Below the pieces are notes generated by a model. That model had not been told where the DNA came from, ran no database searches, and saw nothing but the letters and a program-made list of their open reading frames with translations. A DNA stretch of 64,000 nt, taken from assembly GCF_013072695.1 (NCBI RefSeq), contig NZ_LXUK01000017.1:62001-126000 (forward strand), written 5' to 3'. The translations under genes and the position numbers were made by a program. This stretch comes from Acinetobacter sp. Ac_5812 (GTDB lineage Bacteria > Pseudomonadota > Gammaproteobacteria > Pseudomonadales > Moraxellaceae). Below are positions 26,375-35,087 of this stretch, in pieces; the stretch's first letter is position 1; each line of letters starts with the position of its first letter.

Positions 26375-29300
26375 ATGCCTAAAATCTTCCGTGCTTTTTT
26401 TAATTTTTTTCAATTTGCTATACAGTATGTTCGGTTTAGCGAAAGAAGGGCACTGATCGAATATTATTTAGCTCGATATAGATTTTTCTGGAAAAAGAAA
26501 AAACCTAGTAGTGAAAAATATCCATTTGTAATCCATGATCCATTTGAATTATTTGGCGATGAAATTGGTGGTTTCGAAAAGTTATATTTAGTTGGCGATA
26601 ATTGGGTCGATAATCGAGACAAACCAATTATTGTTGTTGCAGGCTGTACTGATTGGAAGTTTGGCTTTATCGCAGACTATTTACCTGAGTTTAGAACAGC
26701 TTTTGGTTCTCGTAAATTCGTAGGATTACGAATGATCAAAGCATTATGGCGATTATCTGTTAAGCCGGAAGTTGTGGTCATTTGGGGATATACAGAATCC
26801 TTTTGGCTAAGAATGTATCTAAATTTGAGAAATATCCCTATTTGGAGAATGGAAGATGCTTTCATTAGATCAGCTTCATTGGGTGCAACACACTCAACAC
26901 CTTATTCATTAGTTATAGACAAGACTGGTTTATATTATAATGGACAGAAACCGTCTGATATTGAAAACTTGCTTAGTCATTATGATTTTAATAAAAATAA
27001 TAGTTTTATGGCGGATGCTCAAAAAATATTAGACTATGTTCTTAAACAAGAAATAACTAAATATAATCCACCAATTATATGTCATGACAATACGTTGAAA
27101 GTAAAGAAAAGAATTTTAGTGGTTGGCCAAGTTGATAATGATTCATCATTACGTTTTGGTAATCCAGATAAGTGGACGATGGAAGATATGGTTCGCTTGG
27201 CAAAGAGAGAAAACCCAACAGCTGAAATTTTATATAGACCACATCCAGAAGTTTATGAGGGATATCAAAAAAGTAAGCTTAAAAAAGAAAATATTGAAAA
27301 CTATGCAAAAGTTATCTCTCCTGATGAGCATATTATAGAGCTGATCAATCGTGTAGATCATGTCTATACTTTAACATCATTAACGGGGTTGGATGCTTTA
27401 TTGAGAGGAAAAAGTATTACTGTTTTGGGCACACCATTTTATGCTGGGTGGGGGTTAACGGATGATAGGTGTAAATTTAAAAGACGTCATAGAAAATTAT
27501 CATTATTAGAATTATTTGCAGCAACTTATATTTTGTATCCTGAGTATTTGGCAGAGAAAATTGAAGGAGATAAGGTTGATGCCATACTAACAACAATATA
27601 CAAAATTAAAGGAGATATTTTAGAGGTTATCTATGGTAATACAATCGGGATTAAAGGTGATAACTTATCCTATGATCAAGATTATAAGCTGTTATGTAGC
27701 TTAAAAAATATTGAAAATGCATCAAATGAAGAAATAAAAAATATCTTAATATTCTTTAAAAAGTATGATGTTGAGGATTATTTGCTTTATACTTTTTTTG
27801 GCCTCCTAGCTCAACCGAAAAGAATTGGTTTCTTAGAAAGTATTATTGATATCATTGAATATGATGTATATCTAGATTTCATTAATAGTATAAAAGATGA
27901 AATTGATATTAATCAAAGAAATCAACTGGTTGTAAAGCTATTGGTAAACGCTACAGATAAAAATGATAAGAATGAGGTTGAATTTTTATTCGCTGAAACA
28001 TCTGTTGCAATAAGATCAAATTTTCAGGCAGAAATTGTAAGAGATAGAGAAGATGCCGAAGAAATTGAAAATATTGAAGAGCATAAGGAGACTGAGGAGC
28101 AGGTAGCAGAAAAAATTAAATCTTCGATGAATATTCTTCGTTTGAATGAGTTTAAAACTCAAGTAGAGTATGTAGATTATGATAATGCTCTAACTACACT
28201 TAAGAAAATACTTTCAACGAATAAACAAGACTATATTTCATTGTTAAATCAAGGTTCTAATTTGCTTTATGAGAAGTTTGAATTTAAAAAGGCTAAGGGT
28301 TTGGCATTATTTAGTATGATGTTAGATATTAATAAGAATAATCGAAAAGCCCTTACAAAGTATATAGAATCTGAATATGTGTTAAATCAATATCAACTTA
28401 ATGCATCTTCATTGGAGTGGATTTTTTTATCAATAAAGACTAATCCAGAATTAATATCAAAATATAGAGTGATGTTAGGCCGAGAAGATAATCTATTTCG
28501 CCTTTTAACTAATGGTGCATATTTAGATAAAGAACAAAGCATTTCTAAAATGATGGGTTATATTGAAGATGGAAATTATGAAAAAGCCCATAAATTATTT
28601 ATGCAATTGTATGATAAACCTGGTATTAGGCATGATAAGCTTGTAAAAGTTTATACTGATTTTTTACATGCTGAAGGGAAGACAGGTGAAGCAATTTCTA
28701 TCCTAAATTTATATAGAAAACATAATGGTAGTGAGTTTATTTTACGTCAATTAATTAGATTTTATCAGTTTGTTGGTCAATTTGATAAGGCCGAGGCTAT
28801 TTATCAAGAGTGTATTTACAAAAAATTTGAACTAAACTCAACAATATATATGCCTATTTTATTGAGTAAAGGCGAGTATAGCCGTGGCTATGAGCAATAT
28901 ATTAATGAAAACTTTACTCAAAAATTAAAATATCTTTTAGGTGAGAAATTTAGAGTTGCTGAGAAAGAAACTGAAATTAATTATGTTGATAAAAGTTTAA
29001 TTCTGGCTGTATATGGACCTGGAGATGAAATTAGATTTGCATCTATTTATTCTGATTTGGCTAGAAAATTTTTAGAGAAAAAGTATACTATTAGCTGTGA
29101 CTCAAGATTATATTCTCTATTTAAAAGATCATATCCTGATATAGATTTCTTACCTATTGAAAGAACAAGAAATTTAAATTCAACTTATCCATTGGAGAAA
29201 TATGATCAGCTACCTTCAATAGAACTAACAACCATTCTTGATAATAATGGCTATAATAGTTTTGATAGGTTTGATAAAGTTTTTCTAGTTACAGACTTTA

Positions 29301-29890
29301 TCTCTAAGGTTCGTAAGACAAGAAATGACTTTAAATTAAATTCTTTTCTTATGGAAGATAAAGATCTATTTCTTAAATTTTCAGAAAGACTACAACCATA
29401 TAGAAATAAGTTCTTAGTTGGTGTTAACTGGAGAAGTAGTTTAACTAATTTCAGTCGGATGGAACATTATCTAAATATAGAAGAGATCTCTAAAATATTT
29501 GATAACGATAATATTGTTTTTGTTAATCTTCAATATGATAATTGTCAAAACGAGTTGAATTGGGCAAATCAAAGGTATCCTGGTAAAGTTATTAATTTTG
29601 ATGATATCGATCAATATAATGATTTAGAGTCGGTATCAGCTTTAATGAAAAATCTTGATTTGGTTATTGCACCTGCAACTTCTGTTGCTGAATTAGCTGG
29701 TGCATTAGGTGTTCAAACGTGGCTATTCTCAAATTCTTCAGAAATTGATTGGCGTAAAGTTGATGATAATGGAACGGATATTTGGCATAACTCTATTACG
29801 ATTGTTGATGTTCCAGAAAAAGGCAATAAGAAGCTGTTGGTTGAAGAGATCAATAACAGGCTTTTGAAATTCACTAAGAAAGTCGCCTAA
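26375..29890 (+). CDS. Large multidomain glycosyltransferase: KpsC-like domain, TPR-like region, second GT-B-like domain
   Basis: About 1171 residues and visibly more AT-rich than neighbours. The first 430 residues form a single KpsC-like module: MEDAFIRSASLGA near residue 160, IPDs such as ILYRPHPEVY, and TSLTGLDALLRG followed by FYAGWGLTDDR and RRHRKLSLLELF. A poorly conserved region with an acidic stretch comes near 560-590. Residues about 600-860 have TPR-like helix pairs (NYEKAHKLFMQLYD, GQFDKAEAIYQECI). The last 300 residues (LAVYGPGDEIRFASIY to VAELAGALGVQTWLF) resemble heptosyltransferase/OGT-type GT-B domains. It is the only non-linker transferase in the locus, so it is the best candidate for the repeat-unit polymerase. 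An ATG at 26366 is also possible. Confidence 0.78.
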   Translation: MPKIFRAFFNFFQFAIQYVRFSERRALIEYYLARYRFFWKKKKPSSEKYPFVIHDPFELFGDEIGGFEKLYLVGDNWVDNRDKPIIVVAGCTDWKFGFIADYLPEFRTAFGSRKFVGLRMIKALWRLSVKPEVVVIWGYTESFWLRMYLNLRNIPIWRMEDAFIRSASLGATHSTPYSLVIDKTGLYYNGQKPSDIENLLSHYDFNKNNSFMADAQKILDYVLKQEITKYNPPIICHDNTLKVKKRILVVGQVDNDSSLRFGNPDKWTMEDMVRLAKRENPTAEILYRPHPEVYEGYQKSKLKKENIENYAKVISPDEHIIELINRVDHVYTLTSLTGLDALLRGKSITVLGTPFYAGWGLTDDRCKFKRRHRKLSLLELFAATYILYPEYLAEKIEGDKVDAILTTIYKIKGDILEVIYGNTIGIKGDNLSYDQDYKLLCSLKNIENASNEEIKNILIFFKKYDVEDYLLYTFFGLLAQPKRIGFLESIIDIIEYDVYLDFINSIKDEIDINQRNQLVVKLLVNATDKNDKNEVEFLFAETSVAIRSNFQAEIVRDREDAEEIENIEEHKETEEQVAEKIKSSMNILRLNEFKTQVEYVDYDNALTTLKKILSTNKQDYISLLNQGSNLLYEKFEFKKAKGLALFSMMLDINKNNRKALTKYIESEYVLNQYQLNASSLEWIFLSIKTNPELISKYRVMLGREDNLFRLLTNGAYLDKEQSISKMMGYIEDGNYEKAHKLFMQLYDKPGIRHDKLVKVYTDFLHAEGKTGEAISILNLYRKHNGSEFILRQLIRFYQFVGQFDKAEAIYQECIYKKFELNSTIYMPILLSKGEYSRGYEQYINENFTQKLKYLLGEKFRVAEKETEINYVDKSLILAVYGPGDEIRFASIYSDLARKFLEKKYTISCDSRLYSLFKRSYPDIDFLPIERTRNLNSTYPLEKYDQLPSIELTTILDNNGYNSFDRFDKVFLVTDFISKVRKTRNDFKLNSFLMEDKDLFLKFSERLQPYRNKFLVGVNWRSSLTNFSRMEHYLNIEEISKIFDNDNIVFVNLQYDNCQNELNWANQRYPGKVINFDDIDQYNDLESVSALMKNLDLVIAPATSVAELAGALGVQTWLFSNSSEIDWRKVDDNGTDIWHNSITIVDVPEKGNKKLLVEEINNRLLKFTKKVA

Positions 29891-29955
29891 GTTCGCACAA
29901 TAGGGATTTATGGGTTAAATCAGGATTGGTTTAACCCATATTTTACGAGTACAGT

Positions 29956-31983
29956 ATGATAGTCTGTTCAAAGAAGATCAAAGAAATTCCAGAGATAGGG
30001 AAATTTGTTAGTGACGAGGTTTATCCTTCGGTTAGTCGCTTCTGGAAAAAGAACCAAAATTTTGGAGGATGGGGGCGGAAGCCTAGTTTTTCACGTGCAA
30101 AAAAATATGCTGAAAAAAATTGTTCAACTGCTATTTGCTTAGAAGATGGTTTTATTCGATCGTTGGGATTGGGGAAAAGTGGATATCCCCCTCTTTCAAT
30201 AGTCATGGATCAATCGGGAATTTATTTTGATGCTATACAATCTTCTGATCTAGAAATACTGATTTCACAGATTTCGATTTCGGAAGATGAAAAAGAACAA
30301 GTGCAAAGGCTTATTCAAAAAATTATTGATAAACAGATTACAAAATATAATTTACCTTATGATAATGTAGACCAAACGAAATTTAAAAATAAGAAAAATA
30401 TTTTAGTTGTTGATCAAACATTTGGTGATCAATCCATTCATTATGCAATGGCTTCAGCGGATCGTTTTCATACGATGTTGCATCGTGCGATTGCTGATCA
30501 TCCTGATGCAACGATTTGGGTAAAGATCCATCCTGATGTAATCGCAGGAAAGGCGAAAGGACATTTTTCATTAGATGAGCTAAATGCTCTAAATGTAAGT
30601 TTATTGGTGGACAATTATAACCCAATTGCTTTATGTCAGTTGATGTCTGAAGTTTATGTGGTGAGCTCACAATTGGGTTTTGAGGCCCTAATTTGTGGAA
30701 AAACTACACACTGTTTTGGAATACCTTGGTATGCGGGCTGGGGACTAACGCAGGATTGCCAAGATTTACCAGATTCTCTTAAAGAGAGAAGAAATATATC
30801 TCGATCTCTTGAGCAATTGTTTGTAGCCGCATATCTAAATTATGCAAAATACGTCTCACCTGTTTCACATCAGCGCTGTGAGTTAGAGGAGGTTATCGAC
30901 GTTCTGATCCCAAATATTGAATTTCAAAAGCAATTAACCGCTTCATCTGTGGTGGCTTATGGTTTCAGTCGATGGAAAAAGAGTTTTATTAAAGATTTTT
31001 TAGCTTTTCCTCATATCAAACTAAGTTTTAGGCAATGGTTGAGGCCCAAGAAAGAACAACCGATTGTTGCTTGGGGGAAAAAAGCTGCTTTATTAAAACA
31101 GCAAGGATTTCAGCAGGTTTGGACAGTTGAAGATGGCTTTTTACGATCATTGGGGCTAGGTGCTAAATTAATTCGCCCATATTCTTTGGTTTTTGATGAT
31201 ATTGGGATTTACTATGATGCATGTCACCCATCTCGTTTAGAGAATTTGTTAAATCAAGTTCAATTAAATGAAGATCAACAGGATCGAATTCAAAGCTTAA
31301 TTCAAAAAATTATTCAAAATAAATTAACAAAATATAATGTTGGTCAGGCATTGTCTGAAGTGTCTCAAATAATTGATCCTGATAAAAAGGTGATCTTAGT
31401 CGTTGGGCAGGTTGAAGATGATTTATCGATACAGTTAGGCGGTTACGACATCAAAACCAATTTAGATCTGATCAAGGAAGTTCGTAGAAATAATCCCAAT
31501 ACTCATATTATTTATAAGCCCCACCCAGATGTAGAAAGTGGACTAAGAAAAGGAAAAATCGTAAGGGAGGAAATTAAGCATCTCGTTGACCATGTTGAAG
31601 AAAATCAATCTATCATCACACTCTTTGAACATATCGATGAATTACATACCATTACGTCTTTATCTGGATTTGAAGCACTTTTAAGAAATATTACAGTATA
31701 CTGCTATGGCATGCCTTTTTATGCAGGCTGGGGGTTAACGCTTGACCGCCATTCTTGTGAAAGGCGGCAACGAAAATTAACAGTTGAAGAGTTAGCTTTT
31801 TGTGCATTAGTGGAATATCCCATCTATAATCTGCCGCAGACAAACCAAATGCAGATCCCATTGGTTACGCCCGAGCATGTCATAGAGCATTTATGTGAAT
31901 TACAGCAAAGGGCTGAGCAATCTCCATCGAGTTTTTGGTCATGGATGTTTACACGTTTACGCGCATTGAAAATAAAATTTTAG
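29956..31983 (+). CDS. kpsC: Capsule linker beta-Kdo transferase, KpsC
   Basis: A 675-residue protein with two homologous glycosyltransferase halves. The first has LEDGFIRSLGLG near residue 62 and SSQLGFEALICGK with PWYAGWGLTQD. The second has VEDGFLRSLGLGA near residue 390 and TSLSGFEALLRN with PFYAGWGLTLDR. KpsC alternates beta-2,4 and beta-2,7 Kdo linkages to extend the poly-Kdo primer on phosphatidylglycerol. Length equals that of the E. coli enzyme. It follows the large transferase by 65 bases and kpsS follows by nine. Confidence 0.93.
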   Translation: MIVCSKKIKEIPEIGKFVSDEVYPSVSRFWKKNQNFGGWGRKPSFSRAKKYAEKNCSTAICLEDGFIRSLGLGKSGYPPLSIVMDQSGIYFDAIQSSDLEILISQISISEDEKEQVQRLIQKIIDKQITKYNLPYDNVDQTKFKNKKNILVVDQTFGDQSIHYAMASADRFHTMLHRAIADHPDATIWVKIHPDVIAGKAKGHFSLDELNALNVSLLVDNYNPIALCQLMSEVYVVSSQLGFEALICGKTTHCFGIPWYAGWGLTQDCQDLPDSLKERRNISRSLEQLFVAAYLNYAKYVSPVSHQRCELEEVIDVLIPNIEFQKQLTASSVVAYGFSRWKKSFIKDFLAFPHIKLSFRQWLRPKKEQPIVAWGKKAALLKQQGFQQVWTVEDGFLRSLGLGAKLIRPYSLVFDDIGIYYDACHPSRLENLLNQVQLNEDQQDRIQSLIQKIIQNKLTKYNVGQALSEVSQIIDPDKKVILVVGQVEDDLSIQLGGYDIKTNLDLIKEVRRNNPNTHIIYKPHPDVESGLRKGKIVREEIKHLVDHVEENQSIITLFEHIDELHTITSLSGFEALLRNITVYCYGMPFYAGWGLTLDRHSCERRQRKLTVEELAFCALVEYPIYNLPQTNQMQIPLVTPEHVIEHLCELQQRAEQSPSSFWSWMFTRLRALKIKF

Positions 31984-31992
31984 GGTTAGAGA

Positions 31993-33180
31993 TTGTCTAT
32001 ATATTTAGATGAGTTACTGGCAGCGAAGAAAGTTTTGTTGTTACAAGGACCAATAGGCTCTTTTTTTACTGATTTATCAGATTGGCTAGCAACCAAGCAA
32101 ATCGAGTGTTTTAAAATCAACTTTAATGCGGGAGATTGGCGTTACTACAATCGTCGTCCTAATATTTGGCATTATCAAAAAAAAGCAGAATATTTTGAGA
32201 CTTGGTTATCTGAAAAAGTTGAAAAAAACCAGATAGATGCATTAGTCTGTTTTGGCGATTGTCGTTTTTATCATCAGAAAGCTTGCCGAATCGCACAGCG
32301 TTTAAATATCAAATTTTATGTGTTTGAAGAAGGTTATATCCGCCCAGATTATCTGACTTTTGAAGCCGGTGGGGTGAATAATTTTTCAAATTTTCAACAG
32401 CGTTTCCTAGAGCAAAAAGATAAAGGCTCGTTGGAGCTTCATTGTAAAGCAAGTGAAAACCATTACCACCGAATGATTTGGAATGGTTTTCAATATTACT
32501 TATGTTGGGCATTGTTATTCTGGCTTTATCCTTTTTATCAACATCATCGAGGTTATAATCCGATACAAGAATTTGGTTACTGGACTGTATCGATGTTACG
32601 CCGTTTCAGGAATTCTTTAACTGAACCTCGACGGTTTGAATCATTTATTCAACAACATGATCTGAATTATTTTATTTTTACTTTACAAGTGCATAATGAT
32701 TCTCAAGTCCGTATTCATAGTCATTATAAAGATGTAAGAGATTGCATTGACGAAGTGATAACATCTTTTGCCCAACATGCCGAGCAAGAAAAACACTTGG
32801 TGTTAAAGCATCATCCCATGGACCGTGGCTATCGTCATTATGGCCAGTTAATTAAAGAGATATCAAAAAAATTAGGGGTTGAGGATCGTGTTCACTATTT
32901 TTGTGATATTCATTTACCCACTTTATTGAAACATGGATTGGGTCTCGTTACGATTAATAGTACTACAGGGATCCAAGCTCTCTACCATCATCTTCCAGTA
33001 AAAACTTTAGGCCATTCACTTTATGATTTACCTGGTCTAACAGCTCAGATGGACCTCGACCAATTTTGGCAGAACCCTCAAGCACCGAATGGAGCAGTGT
33101 TCCGTGTATTCAGAGAAAAATTGATTGAAATTACGCAGTTAAATGGCGCTTATTACGGTAAGAATTTTTGGATGCAATGA
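31993..33180 (+). CDS. kpsS: Capsule linker Kdo transferase, KpsS
   Basis: A 395-residue member of the capsule polysaccharide biosynthesis family. Diagnostic segments are VLLLQGPIGSFFTDLSDWL at the N-terminus, FNAGDWRYY, FEEGYIRPDYLT and TINSTTGIQALYH. KpsS adds the first Kdo to phosphatidylglycerol. The start is TTG: no ATG or GTG precedes the conserved LLQGPIG block, and the frame opens only nine bases after kpsC. A Shine-Dalgarno is weak (TTAGAG), suggesting coupling to kpsC. Confidence 0.92.
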   Translation: MSIYLDELLAAKKVLLLQGPIGSFFTDLSDWLATKQIECFKINFNAGDWRYYNRRPNIWHYQKKAEYFETWLSEKVEKNQIDALVCFGDCRFYHQKACRIAQRLNIKFYVFEEGYIRPDYLTFEAGGVNNFSNFQQRFLEQKDKGSLELHCKASENHYHRMIWNGFQYYLCWALLFWLYPFYQHHRGYNPIQEFGYWTVSMLRRFRNSLTEPRRFESFIQQHDLNYFIFTLQVHNDSQVRIHSHYKDVRDCIDEVITSFAQHAEQEKHLVLKHHPMDRGYRHYGQLIKEISKKLGVEDRVHYFCDIHLPTLLKHGLGLVTINSTTGIQALYHHLPVKTLGHSLYDLPGLTAQMDLDQFWQNPQAPNGAVFRVFREKLIEITQLNGAYYGKNFWMQ

Positions 33181-33341
33181 CATTTAGAGTATAAAAAGTA
33201 CTTTTTTAATTTTGATTTAATGAAGAGCGATTAGGCTATTTAAATACTTTAGAGTTAGCCATATTCGGATAAGCCTTGTTTAGCTATTTAATCTAAGTAA
33301 ATTCAATATCTATATAGTCATAAATAAAGATAGGAGTGTAT

Positions 33342-34472
33342 ATGTTATTTTCCTTTCGTTTAAAATCTATATCCATAATTACATTATTTTTTATTGGGAT
33401 AGGTGCTACTAATGCAAAAGAAATTGACTCCAAAGACCTAAAGAATAATTCGGTCGACTTATGCTTATCTCCTCAAGATGTAGGATTGAAGAAGAGTAGT
33501 ATCTATAGTAAGTCTTTGAATTTTAAAGATACCTATGATGCTTTTCCTTTTGTCATAAGCTACAAAGGAGCAATTATTGGGATATATAGCTCTGGTGTGG
33601 CACATGCCAATTCTGATAAACAAGTGATGTTTAGATCAGATGATGGAGGTAAAACATTTAAGACAGTAGACTTTCTGATTAATAAGAATAATAGTTTTAA
33701 TACTTCTTTGCTTGATAATCTGCTTGTTGACGGAGACTCGATTAATTTGAAAGTTTGGAATATACGCAAAGAAAAGGGGATGATAAAAGTAACTACCATT
33801 AATAGAGTTAGTGTGGGGAGTGTTATATATTCACTGTGGTCTAGACCTGTGCAATCCAATAATAGTTTATATAGAACGGGATATGGCTTCAATAATAAGA
33901 CCTCTTATGTAGGCTTATTTGAATCTTTAGATAAAGGAGGCACTTGGAAATTTAAAAGTATGATTGCACAAAGTGATAATTTATCTTTCACAGAAGCAGA
34001 TATTGTCAATGTAAGTGAGAGCAAATGGATTGCAATTGTTCGAGAAAATAAAGGGCGTTTAAACCCATTGTATCAAGTTATCTCTTCTGATAATGGTATT
34101 ACCTGGAGTAAACCAAACTTGCTTGATCCTGCAATAGTGAGTGGAAGACAACCTAACCTTGTTAAATTGAAAAATAATACGATTATCTTGGCGACTGGTG
34201 ATAGGGCGGGATCTTCAGGATATACCAATGATGGGAAGTTAAGACTTAGTAGTAATACAACAGGGATTAAAATTTTTAGGAGTACTGATAGTGGGAAAAC
34301 CTGGTCAGTAGGAAAGAGAGTAAGTCCTATTTATAGTACCGATGGCGGGCAACCTTTTTTAGTTGACCAAGGGAATAATAATTTATTTATTACGTGGTAC
34401 GCTAGACAAAGACAAAGTTCTCAACCATTGATCCTGAGCTGTGACTTAAATATTAAAAGTTTGGATAAATAG
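33342..34472 (+). CDS. Secreted sialidase-like protein with four Asp-boxes
   Basis: A 376-residue protein with a signal peptide (hydrophobic residues 10-21, likely cut near TNA). Four Asp-box (BNR) repeats are seen: SDDGGKTF (99-106), SLDKGGTW (195-202), SSDNGITW (248-255) and STDSGKTW (314-321), the beta-propeller signature of exo-alpha-sialidases. Possible active-site residues include the Glu in FTEADIV and arginines in IVRENKGR and SGRQPN, but a clear FRIP motif is not visible. It ends the capsule locus, so it may trim or depolymerise the nonulosonate capsule, though a non-enzymatic propeller is possible. AGGAG lies five bases before the ATG at 33342. Composition is AT-rich, like the large transferase. 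Confidence 0.78.
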   Translation: MLFSFRLKSISIITLFFIGIGATNAKEIDSKDLKNNSVDLCLSPQDVGLKKSSIYSKSLNFKDTYDAFPFVISYKGAIIGIYSSGVAHANSDKQVMFRSDDGGKTFKTVDFLINKNNSFNTSLLDNLLVDGDSINLKVWNIRKEKGMIKVTTINRVSVGSVIYSLWSRPVQSNNSLYRTGYGFNNKTSYVGLFESLDKGGTWKFKSMIAQSDNLSFTEADIVNVSESKWIAIVRENKGRLNPLYQVISSDNGITWSKPNLLDPAIVSGRQPNLVKLKNNTIILATGDRAGSSGYTNDGKLRLSSNTTGIKIFRSTDSGKTWSVGKRVSPIYSTDGGQPFLVDQGNNNLFITWYARQRQSSQPLILSCDLNIKSLDK

Positions 34473-34480
34473 AGTATCTA

Positions 34481-34951
34481 TTACACCCCCATATCTAAAT
34501 ATAAAGATTCTTTGACTTCTTCCATCACAATATAGCTATGTGAAGAGGCAGAGGCTGGTAGTTTTTTTAATAAATCACCTAATAGACGGCGATAGGCACT
34601 CATTTCCTTTAAGCGTGCTTTGACCAGATAATCAAACTCACCTGAAATCAGATGGCATTCCAGTACTTCTGGAATATCAACTAAATCCCGTGCCACCTGA
34701 TCAAATACATCGCCAGATTTGGCAGATAGTTTGATTTCCAGAAACACCAGCAGGCTACGATCGACATACGCTGGGTTGAGTCGAGCATAGTAGCCCACAA
34801 TAATCCCTTCGCGTTCTAAACGCTTCACTCGTTCTGAGCAGGGCGTGGTGGACAGGTTGACCCGTGAGGCCAACTCACTGATGGCAATTCGGCCTTCACG
34901 TTGCAAAATATCTAAAATCTGGCGATCAATCCGGTCTAATTTACGCATCAT
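34481..34951 (-). CDS. Lrp/AsnC family regulator next to the D-alanine catabolic genes
   Basis: A 156-residue regulator. The helix-turn-helix is KLDRIDRQILDILQREGRIA followed by ELASRVNLSTTPCSERVKRL; the C-terminal RAM domain (LSAKSGDVF to ECHLISGEFDYLVKA) binds amino acids. It is divergent from dadA, so it probably activates that operon in response to alanine or leucine, as Lrp does for dadAX in other bacteria. AAGGGAA precedes the ATG on this strand. It converges with the sialidase-like gene with only eight bases between their stops. Confidence 0.88.
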   Translation of the reverse strand: MMRKLDRIDRQILDILQREGRIAISELASRVNLSTTPCSERVKRLEREGIIVGYYARLNPAYVDRSLLVFLEIKLSAKSGDVFDQVARDLVDIPEVLECHLISGEFDYLVKARLKEMSAYRRLLGDLLKKLPASASSHSYIVMEEVKESLYLDMGV

Positions 34952-35087
34952 TTATTCCCTTTTATTTTCATTTTTCCGTGACAAAAATATGAAATTACCT
35001 AGATTATAGTCATAAAATCAGTGAAAAAAACTATTGATCCAAAAATATACTAGTTAAATAACCTAGTGTGTGCTTGAGGGATCTATT
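34952..35087. promoter_or_regulatory. Divergent promoter region between the Lrp-type gene and dadA
   Basis: An AT-rich 136-base gap. CTAG-centred elements recur: ACCTAGATT near 34997 and CTAGTTAAATAACCTAG at 35050-35066, the latter almost symmetrical. TATACT at 35046 is a candidate -10 but lacks a good -35. These could be Lrp-family binding sites. Confidence 0.4.
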
